This document shows positions 11,211-23,133 of a stretch of 64,000 nucleotides of DNA, piece after piece. The notes beneath the pieces are model-generated. The model was not told the DNA's origin and did no database searches. It saw nothing but the letters and a program-made list of their open reading frames with translations. Each line of letters starts with the position of its first letter. The stretch's first letter is position 1. The DNA is from Tipula vernalis (Eukaryota > Arthropoda > Insecta > Diptera > Tipulidae): positions 47,802,389 to 47,866,388 of the forward strand of contig OY282558.1 in the NCBI GenBank assembly GCA_958295665.1, read 5' to 3'. The position numbers and the translations under genes were made by a program.

Positions 11211-12720
11211 TCATACGGTTAGCTCATGTGGTTTGATTCGTTTGAGCCGCCTTACTACGTTTGTACTGTCCAGTAGTTGTACGGCCTCAACGTTGGTGTG
11301 GTTAAGAAGTCTCTTCTCATGTTTAATGGCACATTCGCGGATGACGTCGTCTATCAATTGTATTTTTAGATCATTGTGTATTTCCCTGTTAGTCACAAAT
11401 CGGTAAGCGTTGGTGACCAGTCGAAGAAATTTATTTTGGCTACGTTGTATAATGTCTCTATTGGATTTATGAGTACAACCCCATAGCTGCGCACCATACA
11501 TCCATATTGGTTTGAAGATAGTCTGGTATAGACTAGTCTTTTGCAATACAGGTTCATTTTGGGATGATGCCCAATTAACCAGTACATTTGACGTTGTTTT
11601 AATCGTATCTGTTCAGCTTTTTGTCTCACATGATGTTTCCAGTTGAGCCTTGAATCTAAATGCAGACCAAGGTATTTTGCCGATTCAGCCTGCGGCACTT
11701 GCACCCCATTGAGGTATATGTGCAGACTGTTATTTTTGTGTCGGAGCGTAAATGTCACATGGGTTGATTTGAGCTCATTAAGCACGATTTTCCAGTCAAT
11801 TGTCCATTTAGTAACGTTGTTCATTGCTCGTTGACGATTTTCCACTGCCCTTGGTTGTGATTCGTCTACTGACATAATTACAGTGTCGTCAGCGAATGTG
11901 CCGATGAATGTTTTATTCGTTGTAGGTATGTCCGCAGTGTATATAAGGTAGAGGAGGGGTCCAAATACGCTTCCCTGCGGAACTCCCGCTAGCGTTGGAT
12001 AAAAGTCAGAACATGTTTCTTCATGGATGACTCTGAATTGGCGATCAGAGAGGTATGATTCAAGCAGCTGGCAATAGTTTTGTGGTAGCATTTTGCTCAT
12101 CTTGAATGTCAATCCCTCGTGCCAAACCCTATCAAAGGCCTGAGATACATCCAAAAATACGGCGGAGCAATATTTCTTTTCTTCTAACGCTTGCTCTATT
12201 ACCGTAGTTATTCGATGGACTTGATCTATTGTGGAGTGGTTATTCCTGAATCCAAATTGAAAATCAGGAACGTTTACCATTGGCTTTAGACGTTTTAGTA
12301 GTAGTTTTTCAAACAGCTTTGAAAAGGTCGGAAGCAGTGAAATTGGTCTGTATGATGTTACTTCTTCATCTGGTTTACCTGGTTTCTTCAACATAATTAT
12401 TTGGGCCGTTTTGAAGCATTTGGGTACAGACTTCAATCTCATACAGGCATTAAATAAGTATGTGATCATGATGATTGCTTTGCGTGGAAGTTCCTTGAAT
12501 AGACCCGGTGATATTTCATCAATTCCTGGTGCTTTTTTTTGGCTAAGACTTTTGTCGATTTCTTCAGCAATTTCCATTGGCGTGACCCTTTTAAAATCCT
12601 GATTTGGTTGATAGACAGGTGTTACGTCAATGTTGGATTGAATGTCATGGGGTTGAAACACTGTTGCTAGGTGTTGAGCAAAGAGTTCCGCTTTTTCTTT
12701 GTCATGTCAAACCCAATTGT
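11211..12720 (-). pseudogene. ORF2 of the 11-14 kb element: RT without endonuclease
   Basis: The main frame 12661-11393 (about 420 codons, no ATG at its start) holds a full non-LTR reverse transcriptase: KKAPGIDEISPGLFK, SYRPISLLPTFSKLFE, FGFRNNHSTIDQVHRI, VFLDVSQAFDRVWHEGL, LAGVPQGSVFGPLLYLIY and the catalytic GTFADDTVIM. The thumb and C-terminal tail continue in another frame to 11211. The AP endonuclease that should precede RT is missing, because only a short linker separates it from the ORF1 zinc knuckles. One frameshift near 11500 splits the C-terminus. This copy could not retrotranspose on its own. Confidence 0.9.
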
Positions 12721-12739
12721 CTTGAGCATTTCTTATAGG

Positions 12740-14119
12740 TGGTACTCGAACTACAGGTCATCCTTTATAATTTGCAGTAAGAGCACATGAAGGCGCGATA
12801 TCTGGTTGTTTTTTGCATTTTGTCGTGTGTTGATCTCCAGCACATTTAACGCATTTGGTTTGACGATAGCAAAAACTCTTGGTATGTCCAAGTTGTTGAC
12901 AATTCGTACATTGTGGAATGTCCCTTGTCTTGTTAGGTGGCTCAATTTTAACTATACAGTACGCAAGTTTCTTGATGTTGTATACTTCTTTATTGTTGTC
13001 TTTTTGTTTTAAGTCGATGTAAAACAATGGAAAGTGTTTCCTGTCTTTTACACCATTAGTTGTGACCATTTTGTATATGTTAGTAATACCTGCGACTTCA
13101 TGTCCCATTTTTTTGTAAGTCTGCTTTAATTACATCGTGACTAATGGAAGATGGTAAGCCTCTGATAACTACTCTATAAGCCTTTTCGCTCTTCAGCTGA
13201 TAGGTGTGATATTCTATATTTTCTGATTGGTTGCTGGGTTCTTTTTTTAATTCTTCCAGTAATTTTTTGACATTTCTGTAATGATTTTCATTTTGAAAGG
13301 TAATTTTAATGTCACTATTTGAAAGCGCCTTAAAATTAGTTGATTATTTTTTAGTTGAAATTTTTGATATTGCTCACGTTAATGGGTGGAGGCAGTGGTA
13401 TTTTTGGGTTTTTCTGATCACAATTTGTGTAGTATTTTTTGGAGGAGTTTTCGTTTTTGTGCACCTGCGTTTCCTAGCATTTCTGTTATCAGCACTGGAA
13501 ACTTCTTTTTCCAGTTCTTCCTCATCTGTGCAATAATCCTCTTGACTCAGAACACTGAATCTATTATTCTGTTGAAAAACTGGAAATTGACGCAGCAACC
13601 AGTTGGAATTATTTGAATGTTCATGTTGACTGGATGATGGCTGAATATGGTTGGAAGAAAGATTGTTAACTCGTGCTGAATCCTTAGCTATGCTATTTTT
13701 AACCTTTTCTTTTAGTGTAGAGTTTTCTCTCTTAAGTTCAGCAACTTCATTGCTCAGCTGCGCGATTAGTTTCTCCATTTTTTGAAATTTATTTAACAGC
13801 TCCTCGCTGTTTATAATATTTGTTGATGCACTCGGCATTTGTTCTGATAATGAAGTTACTTTTCAGTGGAGATTGCGTTGTTTGCAAATATTTTTTGTAT
13901 TGGTGATCTGATTGTAATGGAGCCCCTTCGGAATGAAAGTTCTTCCTCGTTACTCTTTTGAGCGTTGATATCGCTTAGCTTATTTTTGATATCATTAGAA
14001 TTTTGTAGCAATGTTTGGTCCCCCCTAGAATCGATGGGACCGACCTCCGGAGAGAGTGGATTTTCCTGAACATCAGGTCTACCACCTAGGGTTTTAATTT
14101 CCTTTTTTGTTTTATCCAT
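12740..14119 (-). pseudogene. ORF1 of the 11-14 kb Jockey-like element (broken)
   Basis: It starts at the ATG at 14119 (MDKTKKEIKTLGG). The first part reaches 13856 and is followed, after a shift, by 13838-13374, which has a leucine-rich coiled coil (LLNKFQKMEKLIAQLSNEVA) expected for ORF1 trimerisation. After further breaks, 13108-12758 carries the zinc-knuckle block CTNCQQLGHTKSFCYRQTKC followed by CAGDQHTTKC and ANYKG. These are the CCHC nucleic-acid chaperone motifs of Jockey ORF1. At about 12720 the reading passes abruptly into the segment just upstream of RT, so the end of ORF1 and the start of ORF2 are deleted. At least three frameshifts make it non-functional. Confidence 0.8.
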
Positions 14120-14349
14120 TGCGTTTTGTTTTTATAGTGTTATTACACTCGCCTCTAGAAGTTCAGCCGTTGTGATACATTAAAAATGCCAAACAAACGT
14201 TGCCCAGGTGCTACCGCGTGGAGGTAAACTAGAGACAGTTGATGGTTTCTACATAGTTGCAACGTTGGAGTATAAACCAATTTATAATTGGCTATAAACG
14301 GTCAACGCCTACCCTATTGAAACACACCCAGCACCTTGTTGAAGTTTAT

Positions 14350-15060
14350 GACAACATTTTTTCACAAAATATGAAAACGCTTAAGTGTTAGTAAATGTAA
14401 AACCTAATAACAACCGAATAAAAAAAAAAAACTAAAACTATGTTTTGGATCAAATGAAATATTGGGGTGCCCCTTCAAACGGTTTTTATGATTTTTTCAA
14501 AACCGCTCTGAGATATGCAGTTACGATATTCCGATATTCGATTTATATCGTTGACTTTTACCAGCGGTATTCCTCGGTGATTACAGCATAAACAGATACA
14601 AATTGAAATCGGCAGACCGGAAGGAAGTGGTAATTTATTTAGAAGCGTATTTGCTTTGATGTAACCTGTTAGAAGAACGGGTCCAGATCAAACATCAATT
14701 ATTTCATTTGTTGACCTAAGTAGGTCAGACTAAGTAAAAATCTATTAATACTGGTTATAAGTGGATCGTCACAAACTTATTAAAAAATATAGCAAATTTG
14801 TCTTATCATGTAAAAACCAATTTTATAAAATAAAAAGACAAAATAATTGACCTAACCGCTATCTAAACAAAGTAAAATAATTGTTTTTCTGTACCAGTTT
14901 CAGTAATTTATAGTACAAACAAGCTATTAGTTCATGGAACTGGTCAAAATGGAAAATGTAATCTTTCGAAAATATTTTTTGAACCGCACCAAACCTCTCT
15001 AGAATCTAGTTCAAACTGTAATTTATTCGTAGTGATGATAATCAAGAGATGATATCATGC
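14350..15060. other. Continuation of the target relic; nothing firmly identified
   Basis: This resumes the sequence interrupted at 11038. No readable frame. Probably the 5' part of the old non-LTR relic or flanking DNA. Confidence 0.35.
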
Positions 15061-15469
15061 CTGAATTAAATAAATAACATTGATGGAACAGTGCTAATTT
15101 GCGGGCTGAACCGAAGTAATTTGCACCGAAAACTATTGACACATCAATTTGTTGAGTAGATTAATCTACCTAACCTTCCAGTAGGGGGTGCATCACGTGA
15201 GCTGTTCTGGTCATGTACTAGACAGCTGCGTGATGGCTACAATTGTGTAAGGGGTAACCTGTTCACAATTCATAAGTGTACGTGCTGCTTCCTCGTGGCA
15301 ACAACTGGTAACTAAGGCCATTTGGCACATTTTGGGCCATTTGAACAGGCTTAAGTACGGCGCTAAAGGAGAAAACCTTGACAAAAAACCCTAATCTAAG
15401 GTACAACAGCATATGCCGATGGATGAATGACTGATAGGTTAATCAGTCCAAAGAGTAAAATCAAACGGA

Positions 15470-15746
15470 AGACGGGGTAGGGGTAGGAACATACGGAAGT
15501 GGGACAGCCGTCTCGAAGTCGTTAGGCTCCAATGCTACCGTCTTTCTAGCAGAACTACATGTTGTAGTGAACACCTGGGAGGGAGAGCAATAAGCCCAGT
15601 TAGTATGTATCACGTACCGGCTGGCTGTATTATCAGGTTCATTAGGAACCTGGATATTGATGGACGATCCAGCACGATAGGTCTTTTAGGTCGCAGTGCG
15701 AGGTAGCCGATCGCCCACATGGCTCTCCAATAATAATAATAATAAT
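15470..15746 (+). pseudogene. RNase H and 3' tail of an I-like non-LTR element
   Basis: The plus strand reads TGVGTYGSGTAVSKSLGSNA and then TVFLAELHVVVNTWEG. This matches the first strand and helix, with the catalytic Glu, of the RNase H domain found at the C-terminus of I-clade and related ORF2 proteins. Later blocks are broken by stops. The segment ends in GTCGCAGTGCGAGGTAGCC, a short stretch, and six TAA-type trinucleotides at 15729-15746, the kind of tail used by I-like elements. A related tail lies at 42965-43030 on the minus strand. The upstream portion (15060-15470) is too decayed to read. Confidence 0.65.
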
Positions 15747-16897
15747 TTGTTCATAACACTAATTACCTACTTTGTCAATTGCAAAATAGAAACAAGGAAT
15801 TTAAATCGAAAAATTATTTTTATTTATCATCGAAAGATGATTAAACTGTCAAATGAAATGTTCATTTTCAGATTATTAAAAATGTCACCATTTTCAGGTT
15901 ATTAAAAATGTCACTAACAACCAAATCAATTTCAACTTTAATAATAATTTCGACGTTACTCTAATTTCAATAAAATAATCAATAATTGACCAAAGTTTCA
16001 CACCCAATTTCAATTCTATTTCGAAAAGAGATAAATTTTCTTATTTCGTAGCATTTTACTGTGAACAGCGCCCAAATTATTCTATAGAGAAATTGCCGAA
16101 CACTAAGTAATTTATTTTTCTTTATGTTTTGTGTCGTCTGTCATGTCGGATCAAAAAATTTTGGATAAGTACATCAAAAATATTTTACATAATTATGCTA
16201 TTTAAAGTGTAAAATGGGAAGACCAACCATTTTGTGCATTCAACTGCAACAGTGGTAAGTTTATAATTTATTATTAATTTACAATTAGCGTTTCGTGTTT
16301 GTTTAAATTTTTAATCTGTCATGTCCGCTGTCACAGCCATGTAATTTTTTTTTGTGCGTGAGCCATATTCTCGATTTAGATCATATCCTAGATTTATCGG
16401 AAACCGAATAACATTTCAAGCTCTTATAGAATAAAGTCTATACCTATAGAGGAAATTTCAAACATTTTGTGCCGGTTGGCTTATGGTGGATTGCCAAGTC
16501 GATTTTGTTGTTGATTCTGGTTTATTCTATGTCAAAAAATGTGAGTTTTTTATTAAGCCTAATATGCAGTTGAAGTGAAACGAAAATTTCACTGGCCTCC
16601 AAATTAATACAAGATAAATATGACGTGAAAAATTTGTTTTACTCATAGGGATTTTTCGTAAAATTTTAGATCAGCCAACTTGAATTTGCAAATTTGTATT
16701 TAAACATTTAACATAGAATATTGTAGGCGATGGAAAGAAAAGAACAAGGAACTCAAATGATGAGATGTCAAAATTTAGCTTCACATTTATCGCGCATGAA
16801 GATAAAAATGTAGTGAAATATGTGCAAAGATAAACAGAGACATCTATGTTCTAACCCGAAAATTTCATTTTTCCCTAGCTAAACTGCGTGCTACAAA
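15747..16897. other. No gene recognised
   Basis: AT-rich. Short duplicated phrase AAAATGTCACCATTTTCAGG / AAAATGTCACTAAC near 15880-15920. Nothing else identifiable. Confidence 0.45.
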
Positions 16898-17333
16898 ATG
16901 AAATTCAGCGATGAAATTTTCATTTCCGATTTCGCTTGTGTCATTTTTACATGAAGAATTTTATTCCACGCCAAGTGCATACCAGGCTTTATCCTCTAAT
17001 TCGACCATGAAATTAATGCAGTTAGACAGTTTACTCAAGCTTTGTAACGTTTGACAAATTATCATGTACCCGGGTACTCGGATATTTTGGTCCTTTTTCG
17101 AACCCTGGTAATTTGATCGGTTACTAGGGTAATTTGATTTAATAGTGGCTTTCCAATCGACCACCACAAGTACTTATAAGCACTTACCGTTCATGTCTTA
17201 ATAATATTTAGTGCTTATAATTACTTGCGATGTTCGATTGGAAAGGCACTAATAGCCGTTTAGTGAAATGAAATTGAATGGAACGAAATTTTCTTTTTGC
17301 CCATATTTCGTTTTTTCGCTGAATAATTTCATT
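16898..17333. mobile_element. Foldback MITE with inner hairpin
   Basis: The outer inverted repeat has ATGAAATTCAGCG at 16898 and CGCTGAATAATTTCAT ending at 17333. An inner, stronger palindrome (17141-17184 with 17210-17255) has AGTGGCTTTCCAATCGA paired with TCGATTGGAAAGGCACT and a shared CTTATAAGCACT. No coding capacity. Confidence 0.55.
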
Positions 17334-17636
17334 CCATAAATTTGTATTCTAGTTCTCTTTTTCAGATTTACTATTAGTACAAGTTTTAAATCGAGTAAAC
17401 ATGTTAAATGAGAAGTTTTGTCACAAAATGATTAAGAGTTGGAATAATTTCACGGTCTTTTTAAATGTATCTTATCGTCACGCCATCATCACGATGAGAA
17501 ATGTTGACATTTAATTATATAAAGCGAGATTTATTTTCCCATTTTACTGTACTGAAATGCAAAATTCTCACTAAGAACAATATCTCATTCCTCAAAATAA
17601 TTCCACGCACCCGGAATCTACCTACAGGGTATAATT

Positions 17637-17838
17637 ATTCCGCCGAAAATTTTTATATGGCGAAATTAATTCCATTTTCAATATGAATCCGCGACATCCA
17701 ATTTTTTAAAATGAAAAATTTTTGCGAGAATTTAGTTCAGTAGGTAATTTTTAAAAAATTAAATGTCGCGGATTTAATTCATTTTTCAAATGAATTTAAC
17801 TCCGCCGATAAATATGAATTAATTCCGCCAAAAAAATT
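17637..17838. mobile_element. Foldback MITE (ATTCCGCC family)
   Basis: Left arm 17659-17712 and right arm 17750-17806 pair through TCCGCGACAT / ATGTCGCGGA and TTTTTTAAAA-type blocks. The outermost repeats are ATTCCGCCGAAAATTTTT at 17637 and ATTCCGCCAAAAAAATT near 17822. The end motif TTCCGCCGAAAATTT recurs near 43203 in reverse orientation, so the family has more than one copy in the window. Confidence 0.55.
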
Positions 17839-18089
17839 AGAAGGTTCAAATACAAATATTGTCTTCGAAAATGAAATAAACGTAACATCTTGAAATGAGC
17901 TTGAACTGAAATGTCACACATAAATGGTACCTTCACGAAAAAGCACTAAAAATCTTATAGGATAACAAAAGTTTGAAATGAATTTAACATTACAATTTAC
18001 AATATTGTAACATTTTTAGAACAAATTTTTAGGCTACTAATAGGAATACTGTTAGAATAGACAATAATCGGGTGACTGCTGCTGATTTC

Positions 18090-18688
18090 GAGTGCCCCAA
18101 TTATCCGGATTCGCTATTGAATGGTAGTCTATACTACAACGTACCTTCCATCGGAGCTCCGTTCGTGGCTGTCCAAGAAATGGCTTTCACAATGCATTTC
18201 AGATTCAGATCTATCTGAAACCGTTTTAACTTCTTCCAACTTGCAGAATTTTTCAAGCGATTTGGTGATTCATTTGGTTGTATCTGTACTGAGAATGATT
18301 TTGACTCAACATTATCGTCGCTTATCACTCCAGATATAACCCATCCAAATTTGGTTGATTGCGCGATGAGCTGATTTCTAAATTTCAGTTTATTTGGCTC
18401 CAAAACTTCGAAGAATATGTCCGCTCCGAGCAAAATATCAATTTTGCTAGGAATGTGATACGCTGGATCGGCTAACTGGAGTTTTTGTTCACTAAGCTCT
18501 TCAACACAACAAACGTCTATTTTTCGACGGTTGAATTGTAGACGTTAATTTCATGAGGATGAGTGCCTTAATTTTGAAGCATTCGTGATCGTGATAGTCG
18601 AAACTTAATTCTAGCGATAATGTTACCAGACCTCTTGCCAATCCTGCTTTCGACTCGGAAATACCCGACACTCTTACATTTGCGAAAT
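18090..18688 (-). pseudogene. BEL/Pao pol relic, distal part (protease end to RT start)
   Basis: The minus strand reads GADIFFEVLEPNKLKFRNQL, then STKFGWVISGVISD and SVQIQPNESPNRLK. This is the hallmark junction between the BEL/Pao aspartic protease and the start of RT (family consensus GADIFF...TKFGWI.SG). Upstream (18690-18500) it reads VRVSGISESKAG...LIL, the mid-protease segment. Frames shift several times and homology stops near 18090, before the RT catalytic box. It continues the gag-protease relic at 23134-24440; a 4.4-kb Jockey-like element separates the two halves. Confidence 0.85.
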
Positions 18689-18917
18689 ACCGTTCGAGAT
18701 TTTTTTTTTTTTTTTTATTATAAAACATTTTTAGAGCTCTGTAATTTAACATTACGTACAACTTAGTTAAATTATTTACATTTAAATTTTATTTATTTAT
18801 TTTATAATTTAAAATATTTTGTAAATTAAAGAGAAAGTATTTAAGGAAAAATTTTATTTAGAAAAACCTTACTGTATATAATTTAAAACAAAAACAATAA
18901 ATAATAAACATGAAAAG

Positions 18918-21628
18918 TTAAGAAATTAAATTTCTAATTAAAGTGTTTTCCGAATATAAACATGACATAGAGAATTTTTGGTTTAATCTGGAAATATAAG
19001 TTGATAAAGTCTCAATATTGCATTCAGTGTGCAAGTCGATTGTTGGATATCTGCGGGGGAGATTTCTTATAATTTTCAAACAACGGTTCTGTACAATCTG
19101 TAATCTCTTTTTATGTGTATAGGCTGCTTGGCTCCAGATTTGGCTACCATACGTGATTGTTGCCCTAATTATCATTTTGTAAATTAGGAGTTTATTATTC
19201 TCAGATAATTTTGAGTTACGGCATAATAATGGATATACAATTCTGGTTAATTTTTGTGCTCTTTCAATTGTATGTTCAATATGATTTTGAAATAACATTT
19301 TTTGATCAAACCAGAGGCCTAGGTATTTGACTTTTTTACACCATTCAATAGGAGTGTCATCTACTATCACGTGAAGACCCCCAGGTAAAAATCTAGTTGC
19401 TCTCCTCCGGGTAAAAAATATTGCTTGGGTTTTGGACGGGTTTAATTTGATATCCCATTGAGCACAATAGCTAGATAATGTATTTATGTTAATTTGTAAG
19501 TTATTTATTACGATATTGGGATCGGTAGATGACGTAAAGATAGCTGTATCATCGGCATATTGGGCAAAATGGATATTTGAAAAAAATTTCCCAATATCTG
19601 CCATGTACAGATTATAAAGAATTGGTGATAGAACGGCCCCTTGAGGAACACCTGCATCAATGTGATGTACATTCGATTTCTCATTAGACATATAGACGAA
19701 AAACCGTCTTTCATTGAGATAATTATAAATGATTTTAATGAGATAAATTGGGAAATTAAATTGAATTAGTTTGTAAATAAGTCCCATGTGCCAAACACGA
19801 TCGAATGCTTTTTCAACGTCAAATAGGATAAGACCCGTCGATTGTTTTTGGTTGAATGCAGATCTGACATGTTGATAAATGCGAAGCACCTGATGTTGAG
19901 CTGAAATCTCATCACGAAAGCCGAATTGTTCATCTGGTAGGATATTTTTAATTTTAATAAATTCGTTACAACGAATTTTGAGAAGTATTTCGAAAATTTT
20001 TCCAAGTAAATTTAATAGGCTTATTGGTCGATAACTGGATAGTTTAGATTTATCTTTTCCGGGTTTTAAAATTGGTATAACTTTTGCCATTTTCCAATGT
20101 TTGGAAAAATAAGAGAATTTCATACAAGCGTTAAATAAATAAGAAATAAATATATGCCCTTTTATAGGAAGGTTCTTAATTAATATACCATTTATTGTAT
20201 CATACCCAGGAGATTTACGTGGCTTGATAGATCTGATGATTTGATTTATCTCTTTAGGAGTTGTCATATCAAATTCATGGGACGATAACAATCCGGCATG
20301 AGTAGATAGAAAACTATTGACTTCTGAAGATATATGTTGGGCAAAAGTAGATTGATTGTGATTGTCTTTATTATGAATTGCAGCAAATTGTGCTGCGAAG
20401 GATTCACATTTTTCAATATTAGTAATCGAAATATGGTTTTCTTTATCAAATAAGGGGGGTATTTGTTTACTTCGTTGTCGCAGGTTTTTACTGACTGCCC
20501 ACATTTTATTTTTATTACGGTCATTTTGGATTTCTTCAATCATATTATGCCATTTATTATTTCTCAGAATTTGAAATTCAGCCTTGATGCGTTGATGCAA
20601 CTCGTTAACAATAGTTTTAAGCATAGGATCACGAGGACGTTGCCATTGGCGTCTACGAGTGTTTCTAAGCCGAATTAACATTTTGGTTGCTTCTGAGATT
20701 TTGAATTCAATATTTTTTGATATAGGTATATTACATGGCACGCACTTATCTTTGGCAGATAAGATGATATTATTTAAATTACCAACTAGCTCATCTATAT
20801 CGCTACATGATTTAATATTTCGAATTGGAGATTCGCTAGTTAGATTTAGATTGTTATTAATGCATGATTTATATAGTTGCCAATTTGCCTTAGAATAATT
20901 AGATCTACAAAAACCCTCATAATATTGGGGATTGCAGTCCAATTGAAAATGTACCGGAAGGTGGTCAGAACTTAAATCAGGGCGAGATTTCATATTATGA
21001 ATGAATTGTGGGCAATTTGTCAGAGCTATGTCCAGAGTAGATCCATATTTTGAATTGTGATTAAAATGTGTTGGAGAACTTGGAAATTTAATAACAAATT
21101 TACTATCTAACATTTCGTTGTATAAGATTGTCCCAGCTCTATTATTTCTGTAGCAATTCAAATGCGGATGTTTAGCGTTCAGATCTCCACCTAAAATGAA
21201 ATTAGTTTGGAATGATGTAAGGTATTGTATGTCTGATTTAAATCTGTTTAGAATTATATTGGATGTTCCTCCTTTAAAATAAGCGGCTATGAGTTTTATT
21301 TTACCACGAATTGTAATAAGTTCTATTGCAAAAGCCTCTATAGCTTGTAAATTCAAAGTGGGTAGCAAACAGTGTTGAATATTTCGTTTAATATAATAGC
21401 AACACCACCATAGCCACTCGATTTTCTATTTAAATTATACACTTTAAATTCCGGGTCAAAGAGTGAAACATCGTCTTTTAGCCAGGTTTCCGAAATTATG
21501 GCAACATGCACATTAAGATTTTTCATGTAAGAGAATGTTTCATTTGCCTTATTTTTTATACTTTGCGCATTCCAGATAAAAATATTTAATGCGTTATTAT
21601 TCAGATTCGCAGAACCATTATTTAACAT
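18918..21628 (-). pseudogene. ORF2 (endonuclease-RT) of the 18.7-23.1 kb Jockey-like element, one frameshift
   Basis: It starts at the ATG at 21628. The first 91 codons contain the endonuclease start IFIWNAQSIKNKANE and the conserved ISETWL. A one-base shift near 21360 moves the frame; the rest (21368-18918, 816 codons) is open. It has FILGGDLNAKHPHLNCYRNN and SSDHLPVHF (AP-endonuclease catalytic blocks), then RT: KPRKSPGYDTINGILIK, SYRPISLLNLLGKIFE, ILFDVEKAFDRVWHMGL, DAGVPQGAVLSPILYNLY and the catalytic AQYADDTAIF. The length is close to the usual 900 residues of Jockey ORF2. Apart from the one shift all key residues are present. Confidence 0.9.
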
Positions 21629-22991
21629 TATTATAGAGATAGGTTACAGTTAGGCGAGTTAAAACAGAAAATTGTTCCGCTTTTGTCTTACAAACTGAAA
21701 GACTCGAGACCATATCACTTACCAGAGTCAAAACTTCTTCATACGTAAATAAAGAATCCTTTGAAGAGTTTACCTGTCCAGATTCATTTGCGGCAGCCAA
21801 TTTGTTTTGGTTTACACTATAATTAGAATTTGATGGTTTATTATTAAATATTGAATTCCAAGACTGATGCATCTGTGTTGGCCGAGGTGAAGTAAGTTCC
21901 GGAAATTTTTCAGCATTAAACGAATTCGGAGGAGGCCGTATTGAAGATCCCCTAATATTATTTATATTGTTACTTTTTATATTCCGTTTAATTTTGATGT
22001 TTTCTTGTATGAGGATGTATTCCTTCAACTTTGGACAGTTGGGTGAGTTTGCCATATGGTTTCCTTGACACAAGCAGCATTTCAAATTGGCATCTAAAAC
22101 TTTGCATTGTAACGTATCATGAGGGTCACCACATTTGAGACATCTTAGTATTTTATAGCAGTAGGATGTACCATGGCCATACATACCGCATCTGCGACAT
22201 TGCGTTGGAGAAATTTTCCTTGGAGTGTGTATCCGAAATGATATAATTATATGGTTGAGACTTTTTATCCTTTTTATAATCTGGAATTTTATGTTATTTG
22301 CATTAAATTTGATTAGATAAAGACCATTTTGCATCGAGCCTGCTTTAGGATTAAGTTCAGTTATTTCGATGATATCGTCACTGTTTATGTCTTTATTAGT
22401 GTATTCATTATCAGTGAGTACTTCTTTAATCTCATCCGTACTAATTTTTTTGGGTAGACCGTTTAATATTACTTTTAATATTTTTTCTGATGGAGAACGA
22501 TAAGTAAAATGCTCAATATTCGCTTCTGTCAGTTGTTGTTTACGTAGACTGTTGTAATCTAACTGAATGTGTAGTGAAATTTTTATCCCAATGCTGCATA
22601 ATTTAATCAAAAATTTATTAATGTTAAGTTGTTTGAGAATATCCCTCAATTTGTTTTCAGTGATGTTTTGTATTATTATAGGCGTTATAATAACTTTGTT
22701 ATTTTGATTTTTTGAATGAATCTCAGAATCGAGATCAAACTCAATACCGTTACCATCATCATCAACTAGATTGTTGAATGAGTTTTTTGTTGATAAATTT
22801 GTTGATGTTGAGCCAGACATATTACTGTTATGTTGTAGAGAGTTAATCACGCGTTGATTTTCTCTAATCATTTGTTGTAAACTTGTTTCATCGTATGTTT
22901 TTTGTTTTTGAGTTTTGAACGGTATCACTGTTAACGTCGCATTAGAGCGACGTTTAGTTCCACTCACGTTAGATTGTTTTATTTTATACAC
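21618..22991 (-). CDS. ORF1 (gag-like, CCHC) of the 18.7-23.1 kb Jockey-like element
   Basis: A 457-codon open frame. It opens at a GTG after a stop; the first in-frame ATG is at codon 41 (22871), so the original start may be mutated. The N-terminal third is basic then acidic and Asn-rich. Around codons 145-250 lies a region of PRE_C2HC type (HFTYRSPSEKILKVILNGLP). Three zinc-knuckle-like blocks follow: CRRCGMYGHGTSYC, CLKCGDPHDTLQC and CCLCQGNHMANSPNC. These bind element RNA in the ribonucleoprotein. The C-terminus overlaps the start of ORF2 by 11 bp, so ORF2 may be translated by reinitiation. Confidence 0.88.
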   Translation of the reverse strand: MYKIKQSNVSGTKRRSNATLTVIPFKTQKQKTYDETSLQQMIRENQRVINSLQHNSNMSGSTSTNLSTKNSFNNLVDDDGNGIEFDLDSEIHSKNQNNKVIITPIIIQNITENKLRDILKQLNINKFLIKLCSIGIKISLHIQLDYNSLRKQQLTEANIEHFTYRSPSEKILKVILNGLPKKISTDEIKEVLTDNEYTNKDINSDDIIEITELNPKAGSMQNGLYLIKFNANNIKFQIIKRIKSLNHIIISFRIHTPRKISPTQCRRCGMYGHGTSYCYKILRCLKCGDPHDTLQCKVLDANLKCCLCQGNHMANSPNCPKLKEYILIQENIKIKRNIKSNNINNIRGSSIRPPPNSFNAEKFPELTSPRPTQMHQSWNSIFNNKPSNSNYSVNQNKLAAANESGQVNSSKDSLFTYEEVLTLVSDMVSSLSVCKTKAEQFSVLTRLTVTYLYNNVK

Positions 22992-23133
22992 TTATTTATT
23001 AGTTTGAAAACTAGTAAATTAATTGTGAAGAACAATTTATATTTATAAAGATTTTTAACAATAATTGTTACACAGAAAAAATTCAATTTTAAACCTCAAC
23101 GATGTTACCTCAATGAAGGTTGGTAGAGGACTG

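Larger units (their letters stand above)
11050..14337 (-). mobile_element. Jockey-like non-LTR retrotransposon, 12-bp TSD, internally deleted
   Basis: A 3.29-kb minus-strand insertion bounded by the direct repeat GTTGAAGTTTAT at 11038-11049 and 14338-14349, which is the target-site duplication. The 3' end is an A-rich tail (T-run at 11050-11072 on the plus strand). From the 5' end it has a leader (14337-14120), ORF1 (14119 to about 12740) and an RT-bearing ORF2 (to 11211). The 12-bp duplication marks an insertion by target-primed reverse transcription into an older non-LTR relic. Confidence 0.9.
18704..23133 (-). mobile_element. Nearly full-length Jockey-like non-LTR retrotransposon, 14-bp TSD
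   Basis: A 4.43-kb minus-strand insertion flanked by the direct repeat ACCGTTCGAGATTT at 18689-18703 and 23134-23147 (the last T residues are ambiguous with the A-tail). The 3' poly(A) appears as a T-run at 18701-18716. It has a 142-bp leader, ORF1 (to 21618) and ORF2 (21628 to 18918); the two ORFs overlap by 11 bp. It interrupts a BEL/Pao element. One frameshift in ORF2 and a missing start codon in ORF1 are the only defects I see, so it is the youngest of the non-LTR copies here. Confidence 0.92.
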
